64,000 bases of DNA, taken from positions 1,054,001-1,118,000 of the forward strand of contig NZ_JACBZI010000001.1 of NCBI RefSeq assembly GCF_013408145.1, written 5' to 3'. The notes beneath the pieces were generated by a model that saw only the letters and a program-made list of their open reading frames with translations, did no database searches and had not been told where the DNA came from. Both the position numbers and the translations under genes were made by a program. Positions 16,837-25,058 of the stretch are shown in pieces. The first letter of the stretch is position 1. Each line of letters opens with the position of its first letter. Origin of the DNA: Nocardioides marinus (GTDB lineage: Bacteria; Actinomycetota; Actinomycetes; Propionibacteriales; Nocardioidaceae).

Positions 16837-17853
16837 ATGAGCCTCCGCCCCGTCCCGCGCGCCCCCCGCGCGACCCTCGCCGCCGGACTCCTCGCCCTGC
16901 TCCCGCTCACCGCCTGTGGCGCCGACGCGGACGTCGCCGGCGACGGGGAGCTGCGCGTGGTCACGACCGTCGCGCCGATCACCTCCATCACCGCAGCCGT
17001 CGCCGGGGACCTCGCCGTCATCGAGGGCCTGGTGCCGGAGGGCACCAACTCCCACACCTTCGAGCCGCCGCCGAGCGCCTCGGCCCTGCTCGAGCGCGCG
17101 GACCTGGTGCTGGTCAACGGGCTGCAGCTCGAGGAGCCCACCGTCGAGCTGGCCGAGGCGACCATGAGCGAGGGTGCTCGCTTGGTCGAGCTCGGCACCG
17201 AGGTGCTGCCGGAGTCGGAGTACCTCTACGACTTCTCCTTCCCCGAGGAGGACGGCAAGCCCAACCCGCACCTGTGGACCGACCCCACCTGGGCGATCCG
17301 CTACGCCGAGCTGGTCCACGAGCACCTGGTCGACCTCGACCCCGACAACGCGGCGACGTACGACGCCAACCTGGACGCCTTCGAGGAGCAGGCGACCGCG
17401 CTGTCGGAGGCCCTGCGTGCCGACCAGGAGTCGCTGCCTGCCGAGGACCGGGTGCTGCTGACCTACCACGACGCCTACGCCTACTTCGCCCAGACCTACG
17501 ACTGGCAGGTGATCGGCGCGATCCAGCCCGAGAGCTTCGAGGAGCCGACCCCCAAGGAGGTCGCGCGGCTCATCGACCAGATCCGTGACCAGCAGGTGCC
17601 GACGATCTTCGGGTCGGAGGTCTTCCCCTCCGCGGCGCTGGAGGAGATCGGCCGGGCGACCGGCGCCCGCTACGAGGACACCCTGCGCGACGACGACCTC
17701 CCCGGCGCGCCCGGCGACCCCGAGCACTCCTGGCTGGGCCTGATGCGCGGCAACTACATCACCATGATCACCGGCCTCGGGGGCAGCGCCCCCGCGCTGG
17801 AGGCGCTCGACGTCACCCCGGCCGTCGAGGACGAGGCGGACTACCCGCAGTGA
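16837..17853 (+). CDS. znuA: Metal ABC transporter substrate-binding lipoprotein
   Basis: A cluster A-I solute-binding protein that captures Zn(II) or Mn(II) outside the membrane and delivers it to the ABC permease encoded next. The signal peptide ends at lipobox LTAC. Candidate metal ligands are His in TNSHTFEPP, His in NPHLWTDP, His in TYHDAYAYF and Glu/Asp near FGSEVFPS, the usual four-ligand set. There is no long His-rich loop, which is more typical of classical ZnuA. ATG 16837 fits the signal peptide. ABC, permease and Fur-family genes follow, and the linked Zur-like regulator argues for zinc. Confidence 0.92.
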   Translation: MSLRPVPRAPRATLAAGLLALLPLTACGADADVAGDGELRVVTTVAPITSITAAVAGDLAVIEGLVPEGTNSHTFEPPPSASALLERADLVLVNGLQLEEPTVELAEATMSEGARLVELGTEVLPESEYLYDFSFPEEDGKPNPHLWTDPTWAIRYAELVHEHLVDLDPDNAATYDANLDAFEEQATALSEALRADQESLPAEDRVLLTYHDAYAYFAQTYDWQVIGAIQPESFEEPTPKEVARLIDQIRDQQVPTIFGSEVFPSAALEEIGRATGARYEDTLRDDDLPGAPGDPEHSWLGLMRGNYITMITGLGGSAPALEALDVTPAVEDEADYPQ

Positions 17854-17874
17854 CGCGTGCTGTTGGATGGTCCC

Positions 17875-18678
17875 GTGAGTGACGTCGAGGGGCACCCCGT
17901 GGGCGTCGTGCCGCTCGACGGCGCGCGGTCGCGCTCGTTGCTGCGCCTGGACTCCGTCGACGTGGCGTACGACGGTGCGCCGGTCCTGCGCGGGGTCGAC
18001 CTCGACCTGCGGCAGGGCGACTTCGTCGGCGTGGTCGGCCCCTCCGGCGCCGGCAAGACCACCCTGCTGCGACTGGCCCTGGGCACCCTGCACCCGAGTG
18101 CCGGTGAGGTCGGCCGGGCCCGGGGGCTGCGCGTGGGCTACGTGCCGCAGCTGGAGACGGTGAGCTGGACCTTCCCGGTGACCGTGGCGGAGTGCGTGCT
18201 GATGGTGCGCAGCGAGCGCTGGCTGCCCTGGTCCACGCGGGCCGAGCGGCAGCGGGTGGGGGAGGTGCTGGAGCGACTCGGCATCGCCCACCTCGCCGAC
18301 CGGCACATCCGTGAGCTCTCCGGGGGGCAGCAGCAGCGGATGTTCCTGGCGCGGGCGCTGCTGCGCGAGCCGCAGCTGCTGCTGCTCGACGAGCCCACCA
18401 GCGGCATCGACGTCGCGACCCGGCACGAGATGCTGCACCTGCTCGGGCACCTGCACGACGAGGGGACCACCATCCTGCTCACCACCCACGACCTGAACGG
18501 GGTGGCCGCGCACGTCCCCGAGCTGGTCGCCCTGCACGGCACCGTGGTGCACCGGGGTCGTCCCCAGGAGGTCATGACGCCCGCCGTGCTGGAGCGGACC
18601 TTCGGGGCGCCCATGGAGGTGCTGGAGCACCTGGGCATGCCGGTGGTGCTGGACCGCAAGCGGGCCGAGGCGACGTGA
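17875..18678 (+). CDS. znuC: Metal ABC transporter ATP-binding protein
   Basis: The ATPase subunit of the zinc/manganese importer. It shows Walker A GPSGAGKTT, Q-loop YVPQLETV, ABC signature LSGGQQQRM, Walker B LLLLDEPTSG and H-loop TTHDL. I start at GTG 17875, which has GGATGG at a good distance; GTG 17857 is an alternative with no ribosome site. It follows the binding-protein gene by 21 bases and its stop overlaps the permease start (GTGA), so the three are one operon. Confidence 0.94.
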   Translation: MSDVEGHPVGVVPLDGARSRSLLRLDSVDVAYDGAPVLRGVDLDLRQGDFVGVVGPSGAGKTTLLRLALGTLHPSAGEVGRARGLRVGYVPQLETVSWTFPVTVAECVLMVRSERWLPWSTRAERQRVGEVLERLGIAHLADRHIRELSGGQQQRMFLARALLREPQLLLLDEPTSGIDVATRHEMLHLLGHLHDEGTTILLTTHDLNGVAAHVPELVALHGTVVHRGRPQEVMTPAVLERTFGAPMEVLEHLGMPVVLDRKRAEAT

Positions 18679-19520
18679 TCGAGACCCTGCTGGAGCCCTT
18701 CGCCTACGCCTTCTTCGTCAAGGGCGTGGTGGTGGCGACGATGGCCGGCGCGCTCTGCGGGCTGGTCGGCGTCTACGTCGTGCTGCGCGGGATGAGCTAC
18801 ATCGGCCACGGCCTCTCGCACGCGATCTTCGGGGGCTTCGCCGCGAGCAGCGTGATCGGGCTGAACTTCGTGCTCGGCGCGGGCATCTGGGGGTTCGCCT
18901 CGGCGCTGGCGATCAACCGGGTCGCCCGCGCTCACCGCATCGGCGCCGACGCCGCGATCGGCGTCATCACGACCGCCTCCTTCGCGCTCGGCGTCGCGCT
19001 GCTCACCGTCTTCGGCAACCGCGGGCCCAGCTTCGACGCGGCGCTGTTCGGCAGCATCATCGGCATCTCGACCGCCGACGTGTGGACCCTCGCAGCGGTC
19101 AGCGCGCTCACCCTGGGGGTCGTGCTCACCCGCTACCGCGCGCTGCTCTTCGCGACCTTCGACCCCGAGGTCGCCGATGTGAGCGGGGTCCGGGTCGCCC
19201 GCACCGACGCCCTGCTCATGCTGGTGCTCTCGCTGGCGATCCTGGCGACGCTCTCGGTGATCGGCGTGACGCTGGTGGCAGCGACCCTGGTCATCCCCGC
19301 CGTGGTGGCCCGGATGCTCACCCACCGCTTCGCGACGATGCTGTGGCTCTCCAGCGCGATCGGTGCCGTCTGCGGCCTGGTCGGCATGAACCTCAGCTAC
19401 CACCTCGACGTGCCCTCCGGCACCACGATCGTCCTGACCGGCGCGACCGTCTTCGGCGTGGTGCTCGCCGCGACCGGTGGCCGGGGCCTGCAGCGGGCCC
19501 CGAGGGCGGCGGTCCTGTGA
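18675..19520 (+). CDS. znuB: Metal ABC transporter permease
   Basis: The membrane subunit (281 residues, ABC-3 family) of the zinc/manganese importer. About eight hydrophobic helices are visible, with family motifs GLVGVYVVLRGMSYIGHGLSHAIFGG and LATLSVIGVTLVAATLVIPAVVARML. It overlaps the ATPase gene by 4 bases at its start and the Fur-family regulator by 4 bases at its end. Expression should be raised in metal scarcity through that regulator. Confidence 0.94.
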   Translation: MIETLLEPFAYAFFVKGVVVATMAGALCGLVGVYVVLRGMSYIGHGLSHAIFGGFAASSVIGLNFVLGAGIWGFASALAINRVARAHRIGADAAIGVITTASFALGVALLTVFGNRGPSFDAALFGSIIGISTADVWTLAAVSALTLGVVLTRYRALLFATFDPEVADVSGVRVARTDALLMLVLSLAILATLSVIGVTLVAATLVIPAVVARMLTHRFATMLWLSSAIGAVCGLVGMNLSYHLDVPSGTTIVLTGATVFGVVLAATGGRGLQRAPRAAVL

Positions 19521-19975
19521 GCGGGGAGCCGGCCGTGGAGGCCGTGCTGCAGACGCTGCGCGGGCGCGGGCACCGGATCACGATGCCGCGCCGGGCCGTC
19601 ATCGACGCGCTCTCGCGCGCCGAGGGGCACCCCACGGTCGAGCAGATCACCGCCGACATCGCCGAGCGCTGGCCGGGCATCCACCTGACCACCGTCTACC
19701 GCACCCTGGAGACCCTGGCCGAGGTCGGCGTGGTCACCCACGTCCACCTCGCCTCCGGCACGGCCTACCACCTCGCCGACTCCGCCGGCGGGATGCCGGC
19801 CCACGTGCACGCGCAGTGCCGCACCTGCCACCGGGTCATCGACCTCCCCGACGACGTGCTCGACGACGTACGCCGGCGGCTCGACCGCTCGGCCGGCTTC
19901 CGCCTCGACCCGCACCACGTGGCGCTGTCCGGGCTGTGCCGCGACTGCGCGGAGCCTGAGGTCGAGGACAGTTAA
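19517..19975 (+). CDS. zur: Fur-family regulator, probably Zur
   Basis: A 152-residue metal-dependent repressor. The N-terminal winged helix (RGHRITMPRRAVIDAL, HLTTVYRTLETLAEVGVV) is typical of Fur. The dimerisation domain has metal ligands HVHAQCRTCHRV and GLCRDC, the structural-zinc CxxC pairs. Its location as the last gene of a zinc-type ABC operon, translated from a GTG overlapping the permease stop, supports zinc rather than iron sensing. Being inside the operon, it should control its own level. Assignment as Zur is from context. Confidence 0.87.
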   Translation: MSGEPAVEAVLQTLRGRGHRITMPRRAVIDALSRAEGHPTVEQITADIAERWPGIHLTTVYRTLETLAEVGVVTHVHLASGTAYHLADSAGGMPAHVHAQCRTCHRVIDLPDDVLDDVRRRLDRSAGFRLDPHHVALSGLCRDCAEPEVEDS

Positions 19976-19982
19976 CTCAGCG

Positions 19983-19999
19983 TTCATTGACTCAATGAA
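19983..19999. promoter_or_regulatory. ArsR operator upstream of the ArsR-ArsC fusion
   Basis: Perfect palindrome TTCATTGA-C-TCAATGAA just upstream of the fusion gene. ArsR proteins typically bind such 8+8 repeats overlapping their own promoter, so it should mediate arsenite-relieved autorepression. Confidence 0.8.
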
Positions 20000-20022
20000 A
20001 CTTGAGTGAAAGCATCGGTCCT

Positions 20023-20715
20023 GTGACCGAGCTGGAGACCCGCGCCGCGCGCCACGCCGCGCTGGCCGACGTCACGCGGCTGGCGGTGGTCGACATGCTC
20101 GCGCTCCAGGACGCCTCGCCGCGCGAGATCGCCGAGCGCCTCGGCCTGGGCTCCAACCTGCTGGCCCACCACCTCGCGGTGCTCGAGCGGGCCGGGCTGG
20201 TGGAGCGCCGTCGCTCCGAGGCCGACCGCCGGCGGTCCTACGTCCGGCTCGTCGACGAGGCGCTCCCGCAGGAGAGCGTGACGTCCCCGGCCTGGGCAGG
20301 GGCGGGGGACCTGGTGTTCGTGTGCACCGGCAACTCCGCCCGCTCGCAGCTGGCCGCCGCGATCTGGAACAGCCACCGCGGGGAGGGCGTCCCCGTCGCG
20401 CGCTCCGCCGGGACCCACCCCGCCGCACGCGTCGACCCCCGGGCCGTCGGCGTCGCCGTACGCCGCGGGCTGCAGCTGGCCGAGCGCCCGGTCGCCCTCG
20501 ACCCGGCCGACCTCGAGGGCGGTGCCCTGGTCGTGACCGTGTGCGACGCGGCCCACGAGGAGCTGGTCGCCGGGGCCGCGACCGGGGCCCTGCCCGGGTC
20601 GTTGCACTGGTCGGTCCCCGACCCCGTCCCGCTCGAGGGCGACGCCTTCGACGCCGCCGCCGACGAGATCGAGCGGCGGATCCACCGACTCCGACCCCTG
20701 GGGGCCCCTGCATGA
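20023..20715 (+). CDS. ArsR regulator fused to ArsC-like arsenate reductase/phosphatase
   Basis: A two-domain protein of about 230 residues. The N-terminal third is an ArsR winged helix (ASPREIAERLGLGSNLLAHHLAVLERAGLVERRR). The rest is a low-molecular-weight phosphatase fold with the CX5R loop FVCTGNSARSQ and downstream Asp motif SVPDPVP, as in arsenate reductases. It may couple sensing to reduction of arsenate to arsenite. GTG 20023 is chosen, since the upstream TTG at 20002 is only 3 bases from the operator and has no ribosome site. It overlaps the aquaporin start by 4 bases. Confidence 0.85.
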   Translation: MTELETRAARHAALADVTRLAVVDMLALQDASPREIAERLGLGSNLLAHHLAVLERAGLVERRRSEADRRRSYVRLVDEALPQESVTSPAWAGAGDLVFVCTGNSARSQLAAAIWNSHRGEGVPVARSAGTHPAARVDPRAVGVAVRRGLQLAERPVALDPADLEGGALVVTVCDAAHEELVAGAATGALPGSLHWSVPDPVPLEGDAFDAAADEIERRIHRLRPLGAPA

Positions 20716-21500
20716 CCAGTCCGGACGCCCGACCCGACCTCAGTCGCCGCCTGGCGGCCGAGCTCGTCGGCACCGCCTCGCTCGTCGCCGTCGTGGTCGG
20801 CAGCGGCATCATGGCCCAGCGGCTCTCCGACGACGTCGGCCTGCAGCTGCTGGCCAACTCCACGGCCACCGTCTTCGGGCTCACCGCCCTGATCTGGGTC
20901 TTCGGGCCGACCTCGGGCGCGCACTTCAACCCCGCGGTCTCCTTCGCCGACTGGCTGATGGGACGCCTGGCCGGGGGAGGACGCGCCTCGGGCGCCCTGA
21001 CCGGCGGCGAGGTGGGCGCCTACTCCGCGGCCCAGGTCGTCGGCGGCATCGCCGGTGCCGTGGTCGCCAACCTGATGTTCGAGGTGCCGGTCACCGAGCT
21101 GGCCTCGACCGACCGCTCCGCCGGGCACCTCTGGCTCTCGGAGGTGGTCGCGACCGCCGGCCTGGTGACGCTGATCTTCGCGCTCGCCCGCACCGGTCGC
21201 GGCGCGCTGTCGGCCCCCGCGGTCGGCCTCTACATCGGCGCCGCCTACTGGTTCACCTCCTCGACGTCCTTCGCCAACCCCGCCGTCACCGTGGGGCGGG
21301 TCTTCTCCGACACCTTCGCCGGGATCGCGCCCGCCTCGGTGCCGCCGTTCGTGCTCGCGCAGCTGGTCGGCGCCACCCTCGCGGTCGCCTTCGTGCACTG
21401 GCTGCACCCGCAGCTCGGCGCCCCCGGCGACACCAGCCTCGGGGACGTCGTCGTCCCGACCCAGTCCGCATCCCAGCCCTCCCGAGAGGACACCCCATGA
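20712..21500 (+). CDS. MIP/aquaporin-family channel (arsenite efflux type)
   Basis: A 262-residue membrane channel of the major intrinsic protein family. Two half-helix motifs, HFNPAVSF and FANPAVTVGR, form the NPA pore constriction, and about six helices surround them. Between two arsenate reductase genes and translationally coupled to both (ATGA overlaps), it is best read as an arsenite channel of the AqpS kind. In that arrangement arsenate taken up by phosphate systems is reduced inside and leaves as arsenite down its gradient. No ArsB or Acr3 pump is visible in the window. Confidence 0.9.
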   Translation: MTSPDARPDLSRRLAAELVGTASLVAVVVGSGIMAQRLSDDVGLQLLANSTATVFGLTALIWVFGPTSGAHFNPAVSFADWLMGRLAGGGRASGALTGGEVGAYSAAQVVGGIAGAVVANLMFEVPVTELASTDRSAGHLWLSEVVATAGLVTLIFALARTGRGALSAPAVGLYIGAAYWFTSSTSFANPAVTVGRVFSDTFAGIAPASVPPFVLAQLVGATLAVAFVHWLHPQLGAPGDTSLGDVVVPTQSASQPSREDTP

Positions 21501-21931
21501 CCGACGTCCCGCAGGTCGTCTTCGCCTGCGTCCGCAACGGTGGACGCTCCGTGATCGGCCGCGTCCTGACCGAGCACTACGCCCAGGGTCGGGTCCGTGC
21601 CCTGTCGGCCGGCACCCAGCCCGGCGAGCACATCCATCCCGAGGTGGCCGACGTGCTGGAGTCGCTGGGCCTGGACACCAGCAAGGAGCACCCCAAGCAC
21701 CTGACCCACGAGACCGTGGCCGCCTCCACGATGGCGATCACCCTCGGCTGCGGCGAGGAGTGCCCCTACGTCCCCGGCGTGAGGTACGTCGACTGGCCGG
21801 TCGAGGACCCCGGCGGCCAGGACCCCGAGACCGTCCGCGGCATCGTCGCCGACATCGACGGCCGGGTGCGCGCGATGCTCGTCGAGCTGGTGCCGGACCT
21901 GGAGCTCCCGGACTCCGTGCTCGCGGCCTGA
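21497..21931 (+). CDS. arsC: Arsenate reductase, low-molecular-weight phosphatase type
   Basis: A 144-residue cytosolic enzyme that reduces arsenate to arsenite. The catalytic loop ACVRNGGRSV has the CX5R pattern. Further cysteines in LGCGEECPY could serve in disulfide relay or mycothiol-type exchange. The Asp loop DWPVEDP follows, matching the family's general-acid region. It overlaps the aquaporin gene by ATGA and is the third member of the operon, so reductase and exit channel are made together. Confidence 0.9.
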   Translation: MTDVPQVVFACVRNGGRSVIGRVLTEHYAQGRVRALSAGTQPGEHIHPEVADVLESLGLDTSKEHPKHLTHETVAASTMAITLGCGEECPYVPGVRYVDWPVEDPGGQDPETVRGIVADIDGRVRAMLVELVPDLELPDSVLAA

Positions 21932-21963
21932 GCAGGTGAGCGGCACCGGCTAGGTTTCCACCT

Positions 21964-23949
21964 GTGAACGCAGACCTGGTCGTGCTGGCCTCGTCCGAGG
22001 GCGTGCCGCGCTACCTCACCGCCACTGCGGCGCTGGTGCTGGCGGCGGCCGTCGTCGGCTACCTCAGCGTCCGGGTGCGGGTGCTGCCGATCGTGGGCTT
22101 CCTGCTGGCCGGCGTCCTGATCGGGCCAGCGCAGCTCGGCCTGGTGTCCTCGACCGAGGCGGTCGACGCGGCGGCGGAGATCGGCGTGATCCTGCTGCTG
22201 TTCACCATCGGCATCGAGTTCTCCCTCGAGCGCCTGGCGCGCGTGTGGCGCTGGGTCGCCTTCGGCGGCGGGTCGCAGGTCGTGCTGGCCACCGGGGCCG
22301 GGCTCGCGGTGACGGTCGCGCTGGGGCGGGACTGGAAGGTCGGGCTGTTCACCGGCTTCCTCCTGGCACTGTCCTCGACCGCGATCGTGCTCAAGCTGCT
22401 CGCCGACACCGGCGGCACCAGCAGCACCCGCGGTCAGCTCGCGCTGGCCACCCTGGTCTTCCAGGACCTCGCGGTCGTGGCCATGGTGCTGGTCGTCCCG
22501 CTGCTGGGCACCGAGGCCGAGGGCGGCACCGGCGCCCTGCTGGAGGCGCTCGGGATCGCCGTCGCGGTGGTCGGGGTCGTCCTGGTCGTGGCGCGCCGGG
22601 TGATGCCCAAGGTGCTCGAGCGCGTCGCCGCGCTCTGCTCGCCCGAGGTCTTCCTGCTCGCCGTCGTCGCCATCTGCTTCGGCACCGCCTACCTCACCGC
22701 CCTGGCCGGCGTCAGCGTCTCGCTCGGTGCCTTCCTGGCCGGGCTGGTGGTCAGCGAGAGCCGGCACAGCACCCACGCGCTCTCGGAGATCCTGCCGCTG
22801 CAGGTGCTCTTCAGCGCGATCTTCTTCGTCTCCGTCGGCATGCTGCTCGACGTCGGCTTCCTGCTCGCCAACCTCCCGCTCGTCCTGGCGGTCGCCGTGG
22901 TCGTCCTGGCCGTGAAGACCCTCACGACCGCCGCCGCCCTCGCGCCGCTGCGGGTGGGGTGGCGCCAGGCGGTCGCCGCCGGGCTGCTGCTCGGCCAGGT
23001 CGGGGAGTTCTCCTTCGTGCTGCTGACCGTCGGTGAGGGAGCCGGGCTCAGCCCACTGGGCGAGGGTGAGGACGGGTCGCAGGTCTTCGTGGCCACCACG
23101 GTGCTGCTGATGATGCTCACCCCGGCCTTCGGGTCCCTCGGCACCCGGCTGCTGCCGCGCGCGGGCGCGACCGCCGGGTCGTCCGCGGGGCAGGAGGCGA
23201 CCCCCGCCGAGGCGCACGAGGTGCAGGGGCACGTGCTGATGCTCGGCTGGGGTGCCGACTCCGTCGCCCTCGGGGCCGACCTGCGGGCACGCGGCGTGCC
23301 GGTCGTGATGACCACGCTCAACCCCGGCGGGGCGGCCGAGGCCGAGGCCGCGGGGCTCACCGTCGTACGCGGGGACGCGATGCGGGCGCACGTGCTCGAG
23401 GAGGCCGGCCTGGCCCGCGCCCGGCTGGTCGTCGTCGCCGAGCACGACGCCGAGGAGGCCGCCCGGGTGGCGGTCATGGTGCGCGGCCAGAGCGACGTCC
23501 CCGTGGTGGTGCGCGCGACCGGCGTCGACCTCGAGGACCTCGCCGCCGCGGGGGTGGACCATGTGGTCGATCCCGCCGTCGCCGGGCGACGCCACCTCGC
23601 GGAGGTGGTCGGCGCCCGGGTGGTCGAGGTCCCGACGGCGGACGTCGACGTCTCGCGGCTCGTGCACTACCGCTGGCCGTCCGACGCGTGCCCGCACGGT
23701 GCCGCGTCGGTGCCCGTGCAGCCGGGGACAGCCGGGTGCGAGGAGTGCCTGCGCGACGGGGAGCGGTGGGTGCACCTACGGATGTGCCTCAGCTGCGGGC
23801 ACGTGGGGTGCTGCGACTCCTCGCCCGGCCGGCACGCCACGGCCCACCACCGCGCCACCGACCACCCGCTGATGGCGTCGCTGGAGCCCGGGGAGACCTG
23901 GGCCTACTGCTTCCTCGACGACACCACGGTGCCCGAGCCGCGGGGCTAG
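21964..23949 (+). CDS. Kef-type cation/proton antiporter with TrkA-N and UBP zinc-finger domains
   Basis: A 661-residue CPA2-family monovalent cation/proton antiporter. About 12 helices are followed by a TrkA-N nucleotide-binding domain (GHVLMLGWGADSVALGADL, about 420-540). The last 87 residues (575-661) are a UBP-type zinc finger: CPHG, CEEC, MCLSCGHVGCC, RHATAHH, DHP and TWAYC. UBP fingers bind free ubiquitin C-termini in eukaryotes; their role on bacterial transporters is unknown. The gene begins 32 bases after arsC, so it may be cotranscribed. It overlaps the convergent flavoprotein gene by 4 bases at the end. Confidence 0.9.
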   Translation: MNADLVVLASSEGVPRYLTATAALVLAAAVVGYLSVRVRVLPIVGFLLAGVLIGPAQLGLVSSTEAVDAAAEIGVILLLFTIGIEFSLERLARVWRWVAFGGGSQVVLATGAGLAVTVALGRDWKVGLFTGFLLALSSTAIVLKLLADTGGTSSTRGQLALATLVFQDLAVVAMVLVVPLLGTEAEGGTGALLEALGIAVAVVGVVLVVARRVMPKVLERVAALCSPEVFLLAVVAICFGTAYLTALAGVSVSLGAFLAGLVVSESRHSTHALSEILPLQVLFSAIFFVSVGMLLDVGFLLANLPLVLAVAVVVLAVKTLTTAAALAPLRVGWRQAVAAGLLLGQVGEFSFVLLTVGEGAGLSPLGEGEDGSQVFVATTVLLMMLTPAFGSLGTRLLPRAGATAGSSAGQEATPAEAHEVQGHVLMLGWGADSVALGADLRARGVPVVMTTLNPGGAAEAEAAGLTVVRGDAMRAHVLEEAGLARARLVVVAEHDAEEAARVAVMVRGQSDVPVVVRATGVDLEDLAAAGVDHVVDPAVAGRRHLAEVVGARVVEVPTADVDVSRLVHYRWPSDACPHGAASVPVQPGTAGCEECLRDGERWVHLRMCLSCGHVGCCDSSPGRHATAHHRATDHPLMASLEPGETWAYCFLDDTTVPEPRG

Positions 23950-25058
23950 CGGTCGAGGGTGGCGACCACGTCGGCCGCCACCGCCGCCGCGGGCCGCCCG
24001 ACGCCGATGAGGGTCGCCGACGCGGGGCCGCACCAGTCGCCGTACCCCAGCAGCCACAGCGGTACGCCGTCGGCCGACCGCACCGCGAAGGGCGAGCCGT
24101 CCGGCGCCCCGGTCGCCGGGTGGCCGTCGGTCCAGGTCAGGCCCAGCCCGCGCAGGTGGGCGAGCGCCGGCCGGAAGCCGGTCGCCCAGACGACCGCGTC
24201 GAGCGGCTCCTCGCGGTCGTCGGGCCACCGCGCGCCGTGCTCGGTCAGCCGCTCGACCATCGGCTCGGCCACCAGGTCGCCCCGGTCGCGGGCCGCGCGC
24301 ACCGGCGGCACCGCGACGACGTCACCCAGGGACCCGACGCCGCGGGCCTCCCGGCCGGAGGCGCGGTCGCGGACCGCCTGGGTGGCGACCTCGAAGAGCA
24401 CGCGGCCGTCGACGTCGTCGGGCAGGTAGCGGGGCGGACGCCGGGTCGCCCAGTGGACCGCGGCGGCGGTGCCGAGCAGGTCCGCGGCGACCTGGGCGCC
24501 GGAGTTGCCACCGCCCACGACCAGCACCCGCCTGCCCGCGAACGGCTCGGGCCCTCGGTAGTCGTGGACGTGCAGGACCTCGCCCTCGAACCCGTCGGTG
24601 CCCGGGACCGTCGGCCACAGGGGGCGGTCCCACGTCCCGGTGGCCGAGACCACCGCGCGAGCGCGGAGGTCGCCGTGGTCGGTGCGGACCAGCAGCCCGC
24701 CGTCGGCGCGCTCGACGGCCGTCACCCGCACCGGCCGGCGCACGTCGACGTCGTAGCGCCGCTCGTAGTCGGCGAGGTAGTCCACGACGTGCGCCGCGTC
24801 GGGCGGCTCGTCCCCGGGCGGGCGCGGCATCAGCCGCCCCGGCAGCGAGCTGTAGCCGGCGGGGGAGAAGAGCCGCAGGCTGGGCCAGGCGTCCTGCCAC
24901 GCCCCACCGGGGTGGGTGCGGGAGTCGAGCAGCAGCACCCGCAGCGCAGGGCCGGAGCGGCGGCGCTCGGCCCGGCGCAGGTGGAAGGCGAGGGCGAGCG
25001 CCGACTGCCCGCCACCGACGACGCAGACGTCGACGTGGTCGGGGAGCGGGTCAGTCAT
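23946..25058 (-). CDS. ArsO-like FAD/NAD(P)-dependent monooxygenase
   Basis: A 370-residue flavoprotein. FAD binding is shown by VVGGGQSALALAFHL, NADPH binding by VLVVGGGNSGAQVAADL, and the FMO-like ATGFRPAL motif is near the end. In arsenic clusters this group is called ArsO; its reaction is not settled. Its start overlaps the stop of the upstream ArsR-GNAT fusion by 8 bases, so the two form a minus-strand operon governed by the palindromes at 25905-25965. Substrate assignment is from context only. Confidence 0.82.
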   Translation of the reverse strand: MTDPLPDHVDVCVVGGGQSALALAFHLRRAERRRSGPALRVLLLDSRTHPGGAWQDAWPSLRLFSPAGYSSLPGRLMPRPPGDEPPDAAHVVDYLADYERRYDVDVRRPVRVTAVERADGGLLVRTDHGDLRARAVVSATGTWDRPLWPTVPGTDGFEGEVLHVHDYRGPEPFAGRRVLVVGGGNSGAQVAADLLGTAAAVHWATRRPPRYLPDDVDGRVLFEVATQAVRDRASGREARGVGSLGDVVAVPPVRAARDRGDLVAEPMVERLTEHGARWPDDREEPLDAVVWATGFRPALAHLRGLGLTWTDGHPATGAPDGSPFAVRSADGVPLWLLGYGDWCGPASATLIGVGRPAAAVAADVVATLDR

